Part shown: piece after piece, positions 14,488-21,291 of the stretch
How the letters are laid out: each line of letters starts with the position of its first letter
Numbering within the stretch: the stretch's first letter is position 1
Virus record (IMG/VR): IMGVR_UViG_3300043567_000149
Coordinates: 1 to 21,531 of that record
Direction: 5' to 3' (one strand)
Origin: a virus
DNA: 21,531 nt
Notes under the pieces: model-generated
What the model was told of the DNA's origin: nothing
The model's database searches: none
The model's input: only the letters and a program-made list of their open reading frames with translations
Made by a program: the position numbers and the translations under genes

Positions 14488-14500
14488 TGCTTACCCTTTT
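14471..14500. terminator. Bidirectional rho-independent terminator ending the lysis operon
   Basis: A perfect 8-bp stem GGGTAAGC/GCTTACCC (14475-14482 with 14489-14496), extended by A/T pairs, encloses a 6-base loop. On the minus strand it is followed by TTTTTTATTATA; on the plus strand by TTTTATTT. It lies 25-50 bases downstream of the -1 frame stop at 14525 and would end the holin transcript before dnaJ. Confidence 0.9.
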
Positions 14501-14524
14501 ATTTACTACTTAATTTAACCGAAG

Positions 14525-15027
14525 TTAAGTTTTCTTTCTACGCAACGGGCGATCCGAGTCTGTTGCTGCTGGAGTTTCTGCCGGCATACCTGCTACAGCA
14601 TTCGCATACTCTTCTGCCACTACTGGGTCGTTCATTACAGGTGCTACATCAGCTACAGGTACGTTATCCTCTGGTGCGCTTTGGCTTAACCAAACTGGTT
14701 CGGAAGAACTTGCTACGGGGGTGTCTTCAAACCCTGTTATTTTCCCGCGTCACCTGCTTCAATGCTTGCTACTTTTTCTTTACCGCGTGTCCATGCCGCA
14801 ATACCTAAGATAGCACCCATGGAGATATGGTATAACCCACCACCTTGTAGTGTTAACGGTACCCACATGCCAATTGCTTGTCCTGGGTTCCAGTATTGTA
14901 GTATATTGAATAGGACTGGTCCTAAAATAAAATCAAACCAGATTGTAGCCATGTATGTTATAGCCATTAACGGACGCCATTTTGTGGTCATCCAATCTTC
15001 TGATTTTTTTTCTGCTTGAGTTGTCAT
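14525..15027 (-). CDS. Predicted -1 frameshift product: holin with a 71-residue acidic tail
   Basis: If ribosomes slip -1 on GGGAAAA (14746-14740), the 96-residue holin is extended by 71 codons to a TAA at 14525-14527, giving 167 residues. The extra tail starts ITGFEDTPVASSSEPVW, is rich in Asp, Glu, Pro, Ala and Val, and ends in a basic cluster DRPLRRKKT. The -1 frame is open throughout this 216-base stretch, has no ATG with a ribosome-binding site near its beginning, and fills the whole gap between the holin stop and the terminator. A base-call error (one A missing from an A5 run) would give the same continuous frame. Confidence 0.6.
14737..15027 (-). CDS. Three-TM holin (GTA-type), zero-frame product
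   Basis: The 96-residue product has a polar start (MTTQAEKKSEDWMTT), then KWRPLMAITYM leading into a first hydrophobic segment (about 20-45), and two further hydrophobic segments (about 52-62 and 65-80) before a charged end (TRGKEKVASIEAGDAGK). The W-R-P-L entry followed by D-F-x-x-x-P-V-L matches the 3TM holin family described from gene-transfer agents and marine phages. It would form the inner-membrane lesion that triggers lysis. AGGAG lies 7 bases before the ATG. The frame ends at a TAA that directly follows the slippery heptamer, so this may be the short form of a two-product gene. Confidence 0.8.
   Translation of the reverse strand: MTTQAEKKSEDWMTTKWRPLMAITYMATIWFDFILGPVLFNILQYWNPGQAIGMWVPLTLQGGGLYHISMGAILGIAAWTRGKEKVASIEAGDAGK
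14740..14746 (-). promoter_or_regulatory. Candidate programmed -1 frameshift heptamer G GGA AAA
   Basis: In the holin zero frame the last codons are GCG GGA AAA TAA, giving a heptamer of the X XXY YYZ form (GGG AAA A) directly before the stop. Five bases downstream GGGT (14734-14731) can pair with ACCC (14722-14719), and the loop GAAGA (14728-14724) can pair with TCTTC (14707-14703), a possible small H-type pseudoknot. The spacer length fits known sites. An alternative local hairpin (GTTC/GAAC) competes. Confidence 0.55.
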
Positions 15028-15055
15028 TGTCTTGCTCCTAGTGTTATTGTAATAA

Positions 15056-15063
15056 TATTTATT
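15056..15063 (-). promoter_or_regulatory. Late promoter-like AATAAATA for the holin
   Basis: The minus strand reads AATAAATA, fitting the cyanophage-type NATAAATA. The predicted start near 15050 gives a ~22-base leader containing AGGAG before the holin ATG. This could boost holin late, separately from the rest of the lysis operon. Confidence 0.6.
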
Positions 15064-15071
15064 TTTATAAT

Positions 15072-15326
15072 TTATAAAAGTGCTGTAGCCAGGTTCTCGA
15101 TACCGACTAATACTTCATTTAATGCTGATTTAAATGCCAAGTCATCAGCCGCACTAGCAATAGTGTGTGTACGTTTTAAATCATTAACTAATTCTTCGTA
15201 CTCAACACGACTGATTGCGCGACTTTCTACTAGTGTTTTTAGCTCTGCGGCCTGTTTAGCAAATGCCACAGCATTAACATTGTTACAGCCAATTAATTCT
15301 GCTAATTTTACATCTACGCTGCTCAT
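15072..15326 (-). CDS. Unknown small helical protein in the lysis cassette
   Basis: The 84-residue protein begins MSSVDVKLAELIGCNNVNAV, is rich in Ala, Leu and Glu, and should be almost entirely helical. It has no signal peptide, lipobox or membrane span, so it is probably cytoplasmic. Its ATG overlaps the stop of the second lipoprotein as ATGA (15323-15326), and the holin promoter follows in the 44-base gap downstream. Its position between spanin-like genes and the holin suggests a role in lysis timing or an unrelated passenger; the sequence gives no function. Confidence 0.7.
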   Translation of the reverse strand: MSSVDVKLAELIGCNNVNAVAFAKQAAELKTLVESRAISRVEYEELVNDLKRTHTIASAADDLAFKSALNEVLVGIENLATALL

Positions 15327-15736
15327 CTTGGTTTAGCTCCTATTACTGTTTTCATTGTACCTGAACTGTTTTCGATATTGTTAAATTTAAGTTCGCAGTA
15401 CTTTTTACTAACTTCGTCACCGCTGTCATACCGATCTTTAAGACCTTTAGTAATAACAGCAAGTTCTGTGGTCATTGTTACTGTATCTTTGTTGTGCGGA
15501 ATACTTGCTGAATAGTTACGAAGTTCTATACTCTTAACATACACAGTGTCTACATAGGCTAACACTTCTTTAGTACCGCATTTAGTCACGCCTACTTGTG
15601 CTTGTGTATGAATTTGATTAACTAAACTGTATTCGTTGTTGTCAAACTTAGCCATACGGTAAGCATCAATTATAGTATTAATGCTGGCGCAACCTGACAA
15701 TAGAACTACTAGACTAACTAAAGCTAGTTTTTTCAT
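15323..15736 (-). CDS. Second lysis-cassette lipoprotein, unknown function
   Basis: The 137-residue protein begins MKKLALVSLVVLLSGCAS, a clear lipoprotein signal with lipobox LSGC (acylated C16 after cleavage). The mature part is polar and mostly helical, with two further cysteines (KCGTKE and KKYCELKF) that could form a disulfide in the periplasm. It is coupled by ATGA to the o-spanin gene upstream and to the 84-residue gene downstream. It is not a typical Rz1 and I do not recognise the family; a lysis accessory or a superinfection-exclusion lipoprotein are both possible. Confidence 0.75.
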   Translation of the reverse strand: MKKLALVSLVVLLSGCASINTIIDAYRMAKFDNNEYSLVNQIHTQAQVGVTKCGTKEVLAYVDTVYVKSIELRNYSASIPHNKDTVTMTTELAVITKGLKDRYDSGDEVSKKYCELKFNNIENSSGTMKTVIGAKPR

Positions 15737-15993
15737 TTAACTTCCTCGTAGATACGACGTTGTTCTTTATACCAAATACCCCAGGCTTCATGTTTAGCTT
15801 GACACTCATAGTAGGTGCTGTAATTTTCACTTACATTGCCCACAACATCACTTAGTTTGTTGGTGTCTGCCGGTAGTTGTTTAAGAACAGGGCAATCTAT
15901 AGCAAGTTCACTAGGAACATCTGGAAATGTTGCTTTAACTGGCACTAGAGTTGAACAACCTGAGAGCAATAATACTATTAATAGATATCTCAT
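15733..15993 (-). CDS. o-spanin-like outer-membrane lipoprotein (Rz1 type)
   Basis: The 86-residue protein starts MRYLLIVLLLSGCSTLVPVK, with lipobox LSGC and acylated C13. The mature part has a Pro-containing start (FPDVPSELAIDCPVLKQLP) and ends in SENYSTYYECQAKHEAW, WYKEQRRIYEEVK. The 'C-x-x-L..LP...NY..Y.EC..KH..W' pattern is common to o-spanins encoded beside Rz-like genes. It would sit in the outer membrane and pair with the i-spanin from the gene just upstream, whose stop overlaps its start as ATGA. Together they would fuse inner and outer membranes in the last step of lysis. Confidence 0.82.
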   Translation of the reverse strand: MRYLLIVLLLSGCSTLVPVKATFPDVPSELAIDCPVLKQLPADTNKLSDVVGNVSENYSTYYECQAKHEAWGIWYKEQRRIYEEVK

Positions 15994-16442
15994 TTAGTTT
16001 CCTCCTTGCTAGGACCTTCTGCGGCTTTGTTTAGAATTTCAATAGCTTCTTTAGGCACTACACATTCACCGTTGATAATCTTTTCTTTTTCTACAATTTC
16101 TTTCTGTAGTTGGACCTGTATTTCTTTAACTCGTTTAATTTTAGTAACTACTTTAGTTTTGATCACTGTGTTTGTTTCTTGGCTTTTAACCACAGCCGCA
16201 TCTACTTTAGCCTGTAATTCTGCAGCACGCTCTCTCCACTGCATCTCAACTTCGTAGCCACCTTTAAAATATACACCTGCTACCAACAGCATAATGCCTA
16301 CAACCTGTACTATTAGTCGATAGGGTCTAAGATAACTAAAATTGAATACAAAGCCCAATAATGAAGTAATGATACCAGCATAGAATACAGAATTAACGAA
16401 CGCATGTAAGATGCTATCCGGAATAAATGTCAACATCCACAT
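15990..16442 (-). CDS. i-spanin-like inner-membrane protein (Rz type) with an extra N-terminal TM
   Basis: The 150-residue protein has two hydrophobic segments (about 15-35 and 44-60) followed by a long coiled coil (about 65-122, rich in Lys, Glu, Gln and Val) and a C-terminal ...GECVVPKEAIEILNKAAEG segment. The last phrase (Cys, 'VP..AI.ILN.AA') is characteristic of phage Rz-like spanins. Classical Rz has only one N-terminal anchor, so a two-helix hairpin would leave both ends on the same side; either the first segment is not fully inserted or the topology differs. AGGAG, inside the last codons of the endolysin, sets the start. Confidence 0.8.
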   Translation of the reverse strand: MWMLTFIPDSILHAFVNSVFYAGIITSLLGFVFNFSYLRPYRLIVQVVGIMLLVAGVYFKGGYEVEMQWRERAAELQAKVDAAVVKSQETNTVIKTKVVTKIKRVKEIQVQLQKEIVEKEKIINGECVVPKEAIEILNKAAEGPSKEETK

Positions 16443-16443
16443 A

Positions 16444-17289
16444 TTATTCTCCTAACATTTTTTTGATAGTTGCCGGCCCGACAATACCATCTGCTGTTAA
16501 GCCGTGTGCTGTTTGCCACGCTTTAACTGCTTTCTCTGTACCTGGGCCAAACTTACCATCTGCTGTTTGTCCGAGAGCCTTTTGTACCGCTTTAACTGTG
16601 TCGTTGTTGCTACCGACACGCACTGTTACGTACTCTGTAGCTGTGGCAGGTGCTGTGTGTGACTCTGCCACGTGCCCACCGCCTAATAAGTGTTTAGCTT
16701 CTTTGTAGTGCTTGGTACGGTCTTCTAGGCCAATTGTACCACCGTTAATGCGTTTGGTCATTTTAACAATATCATCTGCATCACAGATAGCGTTTAGGCC
16801 ATTTGTTTTCCAAAACCAGCATGCTGATTCAATAGCACCATCTAGTGTTTCTAAGTCTGCTACTGCTTCTTCTACTGTTAGGCCTACTGATTTAGCAAAC
16901 TTAGTGTAGTTGTCGCGCCCTGTCAGTTGAATAGCACCACGGCCACAAAACTTAAATCCATCACCACTTGCTTCTGGACCATTGCCCATACGTCCACCGT
17001 AGACTTTGTTAGCAATCTTTTCTGGTTGACGATGATATGGTTGCGCACTTGCTAGTGTAGGAAAGTATTTTTTAAAGATCTTATTTAAACCCTCTGCTGA
17101 GTAGTTTAAGTTTTCTTTGAGAATTGTAAAGCCTGCTGATTCATGACCGCACTGTGCTAAGAAGCCTGCCGCACGATTAACAGTGTTGATTTCATACTTT
17201 TCAAACTGCTCTGTAAGTACTTCTGCTAGGTCTTCTGGATGTTTATATTTTGGAAATAGTGCTTTGATTATACCTGCTGTAATTTGCAT
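16444..17289 (-). CDS. GH19 endolysin with C-terminal peptidoglycan-binding domain
   Basis: The 281-residue protein has an N-terminal GH19 chitinase/lysozyme domain (about 1-205) with the catalytic Glu in AQCGHESAGF (E50), a likely second acid E59, and the family signature CGRGAIQLTGRDNY. An Ala/Thr-rich linker (about 207-222) leads to a PG_binding_1 domain (about 223-281) with VGSNNDTVKAVQKAL, DGKFGPGTEKAVKAWQ and a half-repeat DGIVGPATIKKML. It hydrolyses peptidoglycan glycan strands. There is no signal peptide, so release depends on the holin encoded downstream. AGAGGA lies 8 bases before the ATG. Confidence 0.95.
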   Translation of the reverse strand: MQITAGIIKALFPKYKHPEDLAEVLTEQFEKYEINTVNRAAGFLAQCGHESAGFTILKENLNYSAEGLNKIFKKYFPTLASAQPYHRQPEKIANKVYGGRMGNGPEASGDGFKFCGRGAIQLTGRDNYTKFAKSVGLTVEEAVADLETLDGAIESACWFWKTNGLNAICDADDIVKMTKRINGGTIGLEDRTKHYKEAKHLLGGGHVAESHTAPATATEYVTVRVGSNNDTVKAVQKALGQTADGKFGPGTEKAVKAWQTAHGLTADGIVGPATIKKMLGE

Positions 17290-17304
17290 AATTGATGTCC
17301 TCTT

Positions 17305-17862
17305 TTATTTTAGTCCGGCTGCTATTCTTAAGCTCTCCGTAAAGTCATTCTTTGGTGCTTTAGTTGTAACTTCTACACCAGCGGCTGTTTTTAATTTGTC
17401 AATGTCTTCTTGCTCTCTATTGTACTTGCGTTCGTATTCTTCTGGACTTAGCGCAATAATGTTTGCTAGAGATTCTTCTGACAGATCGTGATCGGTTGTT
17501 GATTTATAGTAGCGAACACGCCATTCATCAACAGTTTGTTCTGTTAGATTCATTAGATCATTCATAACTTCCATAATTTGTTTTGGAAGAAGTGAACTAC
17601 GTTCTAATTCAACAAACACTAGGTAGTCGCCACCTTCTTTTTCACCTGAGCTAACATCAGCATCTAATACCCAGTCATAGCCCTTTTCAATAAAGCTAAC
17701 CAAGTCAGCACTGGGCTCTTTGCCTGAAACTTTAAAGCTGACTACGCTAACATCACTGTCATCGCCCATTTTACTTTTGTATTCGTCAATATGTAGCTCA
17801 GGGTGAACTAGGCGTTTTAAATCGCCCATTTCTAAGTTTTCTTTTAAAAAGGATTTAGACAT
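17305..17862 (-). CDS. Conserved T4-like marine phage protein, function unknown
   Basis: The best start is the ATG at 17862 (185 residues, MSKSFLKENLEMGDLKRLVH), because AGAGGAAGAAG lies just upstream; a longer frame to 17928 adds 22 basic residues and lies inside the neighbouring gene. The protein is acidic, with SKMGDDSDVSVVSFKV, a YDWVLDADVSSGEKEGGDYLVFVELER stretch read in two parts (about 74-84 and 91-100) and a helical C-terminus. I recall similar proteins as conserved in T4-like cyanophages and pelagiphages, with no function I can name. It overlaps the upstream gene by 8 bases and precedes the endolysin by 15 bases. Confidence 0.78.
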   Translation of the reverse strand: MSKSFLKENLEMGDLKRLVHPELHIDEYKSKMGDDSDVSVVSFKVSGKEPSADLVSFIEKGYDWVLDADVSSGEKEGGDYLVFVELERSSLLPKQIMEVMNDLMNLTEQTVDEWRVRYYKSTTDHDLSEESLANIIALSPEEYERKYNREQEDIDKLKTAAGVEVTTKAPKNDFTESLRIAAGLK

Positions 17863-18379
17863 TTTGTTCTTCTTCCTCTTGATCGTATTCGGCTGATTGA
17901 TCATCACCTTCTTCGTAGGCTTGTTCAATGTCTTCTAGGTCTAGTGTAGCACTTTCTAACTCTAAACTACCCTGTTGAATTTCCTGCATTAATTTTTTAG
18001 GCATAACAATGGTAACTAACCAAATTGGCTTTTTAGCCATTTTAGGCATTTTGGTGCCCGGTTCAAAATCATCTGGGGATTTGATATCCACCGGATATTC
18101 AAGATCGTCTTTAGCGTAAAATACTTCGCAGTCATAGCTAAGTAAGCGTTCGCCGCCGCGTGGATCTGGCATCATTTTGTGAGGCCACATAAAAGTACAG
18201 GTTACAAAATATTTTTCGTATACCGGACCTTCTACTAATTCGCCTTCTTTCCAGTTAGCAAATACGTAGGTGTCTAATTCATCTAACACACGTTCAAAGT
18301 CTAATAGCGTAGACAAACTGCTATCAGTCATGAAAATGTCTTTGGTGTTGTTAATAACGTCTGTGATTGGTTTAGCCAT
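17855..18379 (-). CDS. Conserved acidic T4-like marine phage protein, function unknown
   Basis: The 174-residue protein starts MAKPITDVINNTKDIFMTD. It has strand-like core segments (YFVTCTFMWPHKMMPDP, about 56-72; PIWLVTIVMPKKLMQEI, about 118-134) and a very acidic tail (EEGDDQSAEYDQEEEEQNV). The phrases 'PDPRGGERLL' and 'MPKKLMQEIQQGSLELE' look familiar from marine T4-like phages, where the gene sits beside the partner found here, but I cannot name a function. It is the first gene of the transcript, with a late element 20 bases upstream, so a structural or assembly role is plausible. Confidence 0.8.
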   Translation of the reverse strand: MAKPITDVINNTKDIFMTDSSLSTLLDFERVLDELDTYVFANWKEGELVEGPVYEKYFVTCTFMWPHKMMPDPRGGERLLSYDCEVFYAKDDLEYPVDIKSPDDFEPGTKMPKMAKKPIWLVTIVMPKKLMQEIQQGSLELESATLDLEDIEQAYEEGDDQSAEYDQEEEEQNV

Positions 18380-18398
18380 AGTTAAAACTCTTTTTTAT

Positions 18399-18406
18399 TA
18401 TTTATC
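18399..18406 (-). promoter_or_regulatory. T4-type late promoter GATAAATA
   Basis: The minus strand reads GATAAATA. The predicted start near 18393 gives a leader of about 14 bases with AAGAG before the ATG at 18379. It probably drives the acidic gene pair and reads on into the endolysin and spanin genes. Confidence 0.72.
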
Positions 18407-18575
18407 AAATGCGCAGGCTTGATGATAAGTTTGAGTTAAGTTGACTGTGTTGGATAGCTTAATACTTAGTCCAGATAAAAATAATTTAACTGCTCACAAA
18501 AAAATTAAAATTGGCTCATTAAATACCTGTGTACATGATGCCTTTAATCTGTACAACACTTCAAAGGAGCTTCAA
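18407..18575. other. Divergent intergenic region / phoH leader
   Basis: This A/T-rich region separates minus-strand late genes from plus-strand phoH. The phoH frame remains open back to a TTG at 18441, but there is no ribosome-binding site there. I could not find a convincing sigma70 pair: TTGACT at 18441 has no -10 at proper distance. No NATAAATA was seen on the plus strand. The phoH promoter is therefore unassigned. Confidence 0.5.
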
Positions 18576-19319
18576 TTGCCAAGACATCGTAGATCATCAC
18601 GCAGTAACAACTCAACAGCATTCGCAGTAGATAACACAGTCGTAAGTTTTAACAGTTACGTTCAGCAACGAAAAACAGTAAATTTAATTCCTAAGAGTAT
18701 TAACCAAGAAGAATATATTAGTTTATTGACCAATGATAGCAAGAGTATAGTGTTTGCTACAGGTCCAGCCGGTACGGGTAAAACCATGTTAGCCGTGTTA
18801 GCCGGCATTAAAGCCTATAAAGAAGGGGAGGTGAAGAAGATTGTACTAACTCGTCCAGCGGTAGGGGTGGATGATGAGAAACATGGTTTCCTACCAGGTG
18901 ATATTAACGCTAAAATGGAACCGTGGACTAGACCTCTGTTTGATGTATTTGCAGAGTATTATAGTCCCAAAGAAGTAGCCCGTTTGCTAGAAGAACAAGT
19001 GATTGAGATAGCTCCACTAGCATTTATGAGAGGTCGCACTTTTAAGGATAGTTGGATAGTAGCAGATGAAATGCAAAACGCCACTCCTGGACAGATGAAG
19101 ATGCTCCTAACGCGACTCGGCGAAAACTCCAAGATAGTTGTTACAGGTGATACACGTCAGGCAGACCGTAAAGATCCAGACAACGGTTTACTAGACTTTA
19201 AGAGTCTTGTTGCCACATACCAACATAGTAAGTATGTTGCCGGTGTTGAATTTGCCAATAAAGACATTATGCGCCATCCGGCCGTTAAGGAGGTCTTATC
19301 GATATACGGCGAAATATAA
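18576..19319 (+). CDS. phoH: PhoH-like ATPase
   Basis: From the TTG at 18576 the product is 247 residues, beginning with the basic PRHRRSSRSNN segment typical of phage PhoH. It has Walker A GPAGTGKT (63-70), a TRPAVGVDD segment (about 92-100), Walker B IVADEMQNAT (161-170) and TGDTRQAD, the PhoH/RecD-like P-loop NTPase pattern. PhoH is widespread in marine phages; it was named for phosphate-starvation induction but its role in infection is unclear, with RNA-related activity proposed. The TTG start is chosen because AGGAG lies 6 bases upstream; a longer frame to TTG 18441 lacks such a site. Confidence 0.92.
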   Translation: MPRHRRSSRSNNSTAFAVDNTVVSFNSYVQQRKTVNLIPKSINQEEYISLLTNDSKSIVFATGPAGTGKTMLAVLAGIKAYKEGEVKKIVLTRPAVGVDDEKHGFLPGDINAKMEPWTRPLFDVFAEYYSPKEVARLLEEQVIEIAPLAFMRGRTFKDSWIVADEMQNATPGQMKMLLTRLGENSKIVVTGDTRQADRKDPDNGLLDFKSLVATYQHSKYVAGVEFANKDIMRHPAVKEVLSIYGEI

Positions 19320-19349
19320 ACAGCTAGTAGGTGGTAACTAAATATCTAC

Positions 19350-19976
19350 ATGGATATTAGTTTTACACAAAAAAGATTCTTACTAGCATCTCTTAAATTT
19401 AACGCAACATACAATTATCATGAAGTCCAACAGGCCCTAGTTAACGAACACTGGGTCAGTTGGGCCGATGATTATCCAATGGGGCATGATAATCCTGGAT
19501 GGAACAAACGCTTCCGCATCAAGGATATACAAAGTCCTATTCTATTAGAAATACAATCGTTCTTACAATCAAATTCAGCACGTGACAAAATGTTAGATGT
19601 GCTGTATTCATTTGAGCCCGCCTTTCAAGGCCTTTGGAGTATAACTAAAGAACAAATGCGAGACTGGGCTATATTCCATATGGAGTATGTATTAGACAAA
19701 CCCGGCTTTTATTTAGGTCCACACAATGATTATCGACGATTGGTTGCTGCTGGTCTGGTATATCTTAACGAAAAAGACGATCCACGTATTGCTACTACAC
19801 TGTATACTGATAGGCAGTTAAGTAATCCACTAACTATGACTACCAATTTTGGCGATGGCTGGTTTGCTGCCAACGACTACTGTAATTGGCACGAAGGTGC
19901 TAACAATAGCGAGTACGATAGATATAGTATCCTATTGGGACTAACAATTAAATCACCGGAAGAATATGTCAAATAA
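19350..19976 (+). CDS. 2OG-Fe(II) oxygenase-like protein
   Basis: The 208-residue protein has the 2OG-Fe(II) triad: H125-x-D127 in GFYLGPHNDYRR and H181 in CNWHEGANN, with R191 ten residues later for 2-oxoglutarate. The 'D.PGF.L.PH.D' entry and AAGLVYLNEKDD strand match phage and bacterial oxygenases that act on proteins or small molecules. It lies between phoH (30 bases upstream) and the radical SAM gene, whose start it overlaps by 11 bases, so it is probably co-expressed with the latter and may act in the same modification pathway. No strong ribosome-binding site is present; GGTGG is about 16 bases away. Confidence 0.82.
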   Translation: MDISFTQKRFLLASLKFNATYNYHEVQQALVNEHWVSWADDYPMGHDNPGWNKRFRIKDIQSPILLEIQSFLQSNSARDKMLDVLYSFEPAFQGLWSITKEQMRDWAIFHMEYVLDKPGFYLGPHNDYRRLVAAGLVYLNEKDDPRIATTLYTDRQLSNPLTMTTNFGDGWFAANDYCNWHEGANNSEYDRYSILLGLTIKSPEEYVK

Positions 19977-21291
19977 AAAAGTATGGCCAATTAAAAGCGA
20001 AACAAGTTGCTATCTTAAATGGTCTTGGAGTACTATCTATCTTAACCGCGGTACTACAGCCAGTTGCCATAGAACTGTACACAACGACTTTGGCCCTGAA
20101 AACTTTGACGAGTTCCACAACTTACCTAAAAAATTAGATGATCGTAAGCGTATGCTTGCTGGCGGTTGGCCTGAAGAAAGCGAAACAGATAAGTTTGGCC
20201 TAAATGGTTGTACATACTGTAAGCACATGGAAGATAAAGGTGGTGTTAGTGATCGTCTAGTTCAACTGCGCAATATTAAAGGCGCCTTTGAGAATCATAC
20301 CAACGTATTGCCTCCAGAATTACTTGACAATCCAGAAGCCATAGAAGTCACTCCTACTATTGTAGAAGTTTACTTTAACAATGTCTGTAATATGGCCTGC
20401 TTGTACTGCGGCCCGCACTTCAGTACTATGTGGGAAGAAGAAAATCGCAAATTTAGTGCTGTAGAAGATGGTATCTTAGTTAACCCAAGTTGGGAACGTG
20501 ACCAAACTCGCTATGATAGTATGCGTGATAAACTGTTTGAATGGTTACGCAATCACGGGCACAAGATTTGGAACTTTGGTATGTTAGGTGGCGAGCCATT
20601 CTTCCAAAAAGAATTTGACATGGTCTTAGATCATTGGGACAACTATCCTAATCCAGATCTGTTCTTTACTATTGTTACTAATCTTAAAGTAGAGCATAAG
20701 CGTTTTGTTGGCTATATTGATAGACTTAAACGCATGGTTGACGATAAAAAGATTAAGCATCTTAACATCAGTGCTAGCATGGACTGTTGGGGTCCGCAGG
20801 CAGAATACATTCGTTGGGGATTAAAACTTAGCGAATGGGAAAAGAACTTTGAGTACATGGCCAAACAAGAATGGATTATTCTTAATGTTAATCTAACCAT
20901 TACTCCACTTAGTATTAAAACTCTACCTGAGCTTATTGAGAAACTAAATGCTTTAGATAAGTTTAGAGCACCAACTAAACACATCTGTATTAGTTTCATG
21001 CACGTGTTAGAACCTACACAGTTAAATCCTTTATGGTTTGGTGCGGGTGTATTTACAGAAGACATGCAGCGAGTTGTAGATGTAATGCCCACTGTTACCG
21101 AATACCAACGAAACTTTAAAGATTACATGATGGGTGTTGCTAACAGCATAGAAAAAACTCCTAGAGATCCAAAGAAGATTCTTATGTTAGAAACTTATCT
21201 AAATGAAATGGATCGACGTAGGGGAACTGATTGGCGAACACTTTGGCCTTGGTTAGAAGACCAATTTAGTCAAGCACGTACTGAATTATAA
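19966..21291 (+). CDS. Radical SAM enzyme with N-terminal twitch domain
   Basis: The 441-residue protein has the radical SAM cluster motif C-x3-C-x2-C as NNVCNMACLYCGP (C141, C145, C148). MLGGEPFF (about 204-211) corresponds to the GGE SAM-binding motif. The N-terminal ~90 residues hold four more cysteines (C15, C34 in TASCHR, C82 and C85 in GCTYC), fitting a twitch-type auxiliary [4Fe-4S] cluster placed before the barrel. Such enzymes modify peptides or small molecules by radical chemistry. GGAAGA lies just before the ATG, inside the oxygenase gene. The substrate is unknown; no obvious small peptide precursor lies beside it in this window. Confidence 0.9.
   Translation: MSNKKVWPIKSETSCYLKWSWSTIYLNRGTTASCHRTVHNDFGPENFDEFHNLPKKLDDRKRMLAGGWPEESETDKFGLNGCTYCKHMEDKGGVSDRLVQLRNIKGAFENHTNVLPPELLDNPEAIEVTPTIVEVYFNNVCNMACLYCGPHFSTMWEEENRKFSAVEDGILVNPSWERDQTRYDSMRDKLFEWLRNHGHKIWNFGMLGGEPFFQKEFDMVLDHWDNYPNPDLFFTIVTNLKVEHKRFVGYIDRLKRMVDDKKIKHLNISASMDCWGPQAEYIRWGLKLSEWEKNFEYMAKQEWIILNVNLTITPLSIKTLPELIEKLNALDKFRAPTKHICISFMHVLEPTQLNPLWFGAGVFTEDMQRVVDVMPTVTEYQRNFKDYMMGVANSIEKTPRDPKKILMLETYLNEMDRRRGTDWRTLWPWLEDQFSQARTEL

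Noticed and set aside
14440-14808. Plus-strand frame across the terminator and holin 3' end
   Set aside because: It is antisense to the holin, its -1 extension and a clear terminator, with no ribosome-binding site.
17863-17928. N-terminal extension of the 17305 gene to an ATG at 17928
   Set aside because: The added 22 residues are basic, unlike the acidic protein, and arise from antiphase reading of the neighbour's acidic tail; the ATG at 17862 has a strong ribosome-binding site.
18441-18466. TTGACT...TAATAC as a phoH promoter
   Set aside because: The spacing is about 13 bases, too short for sigma70, and no better -10 lies at 16-18 bases.
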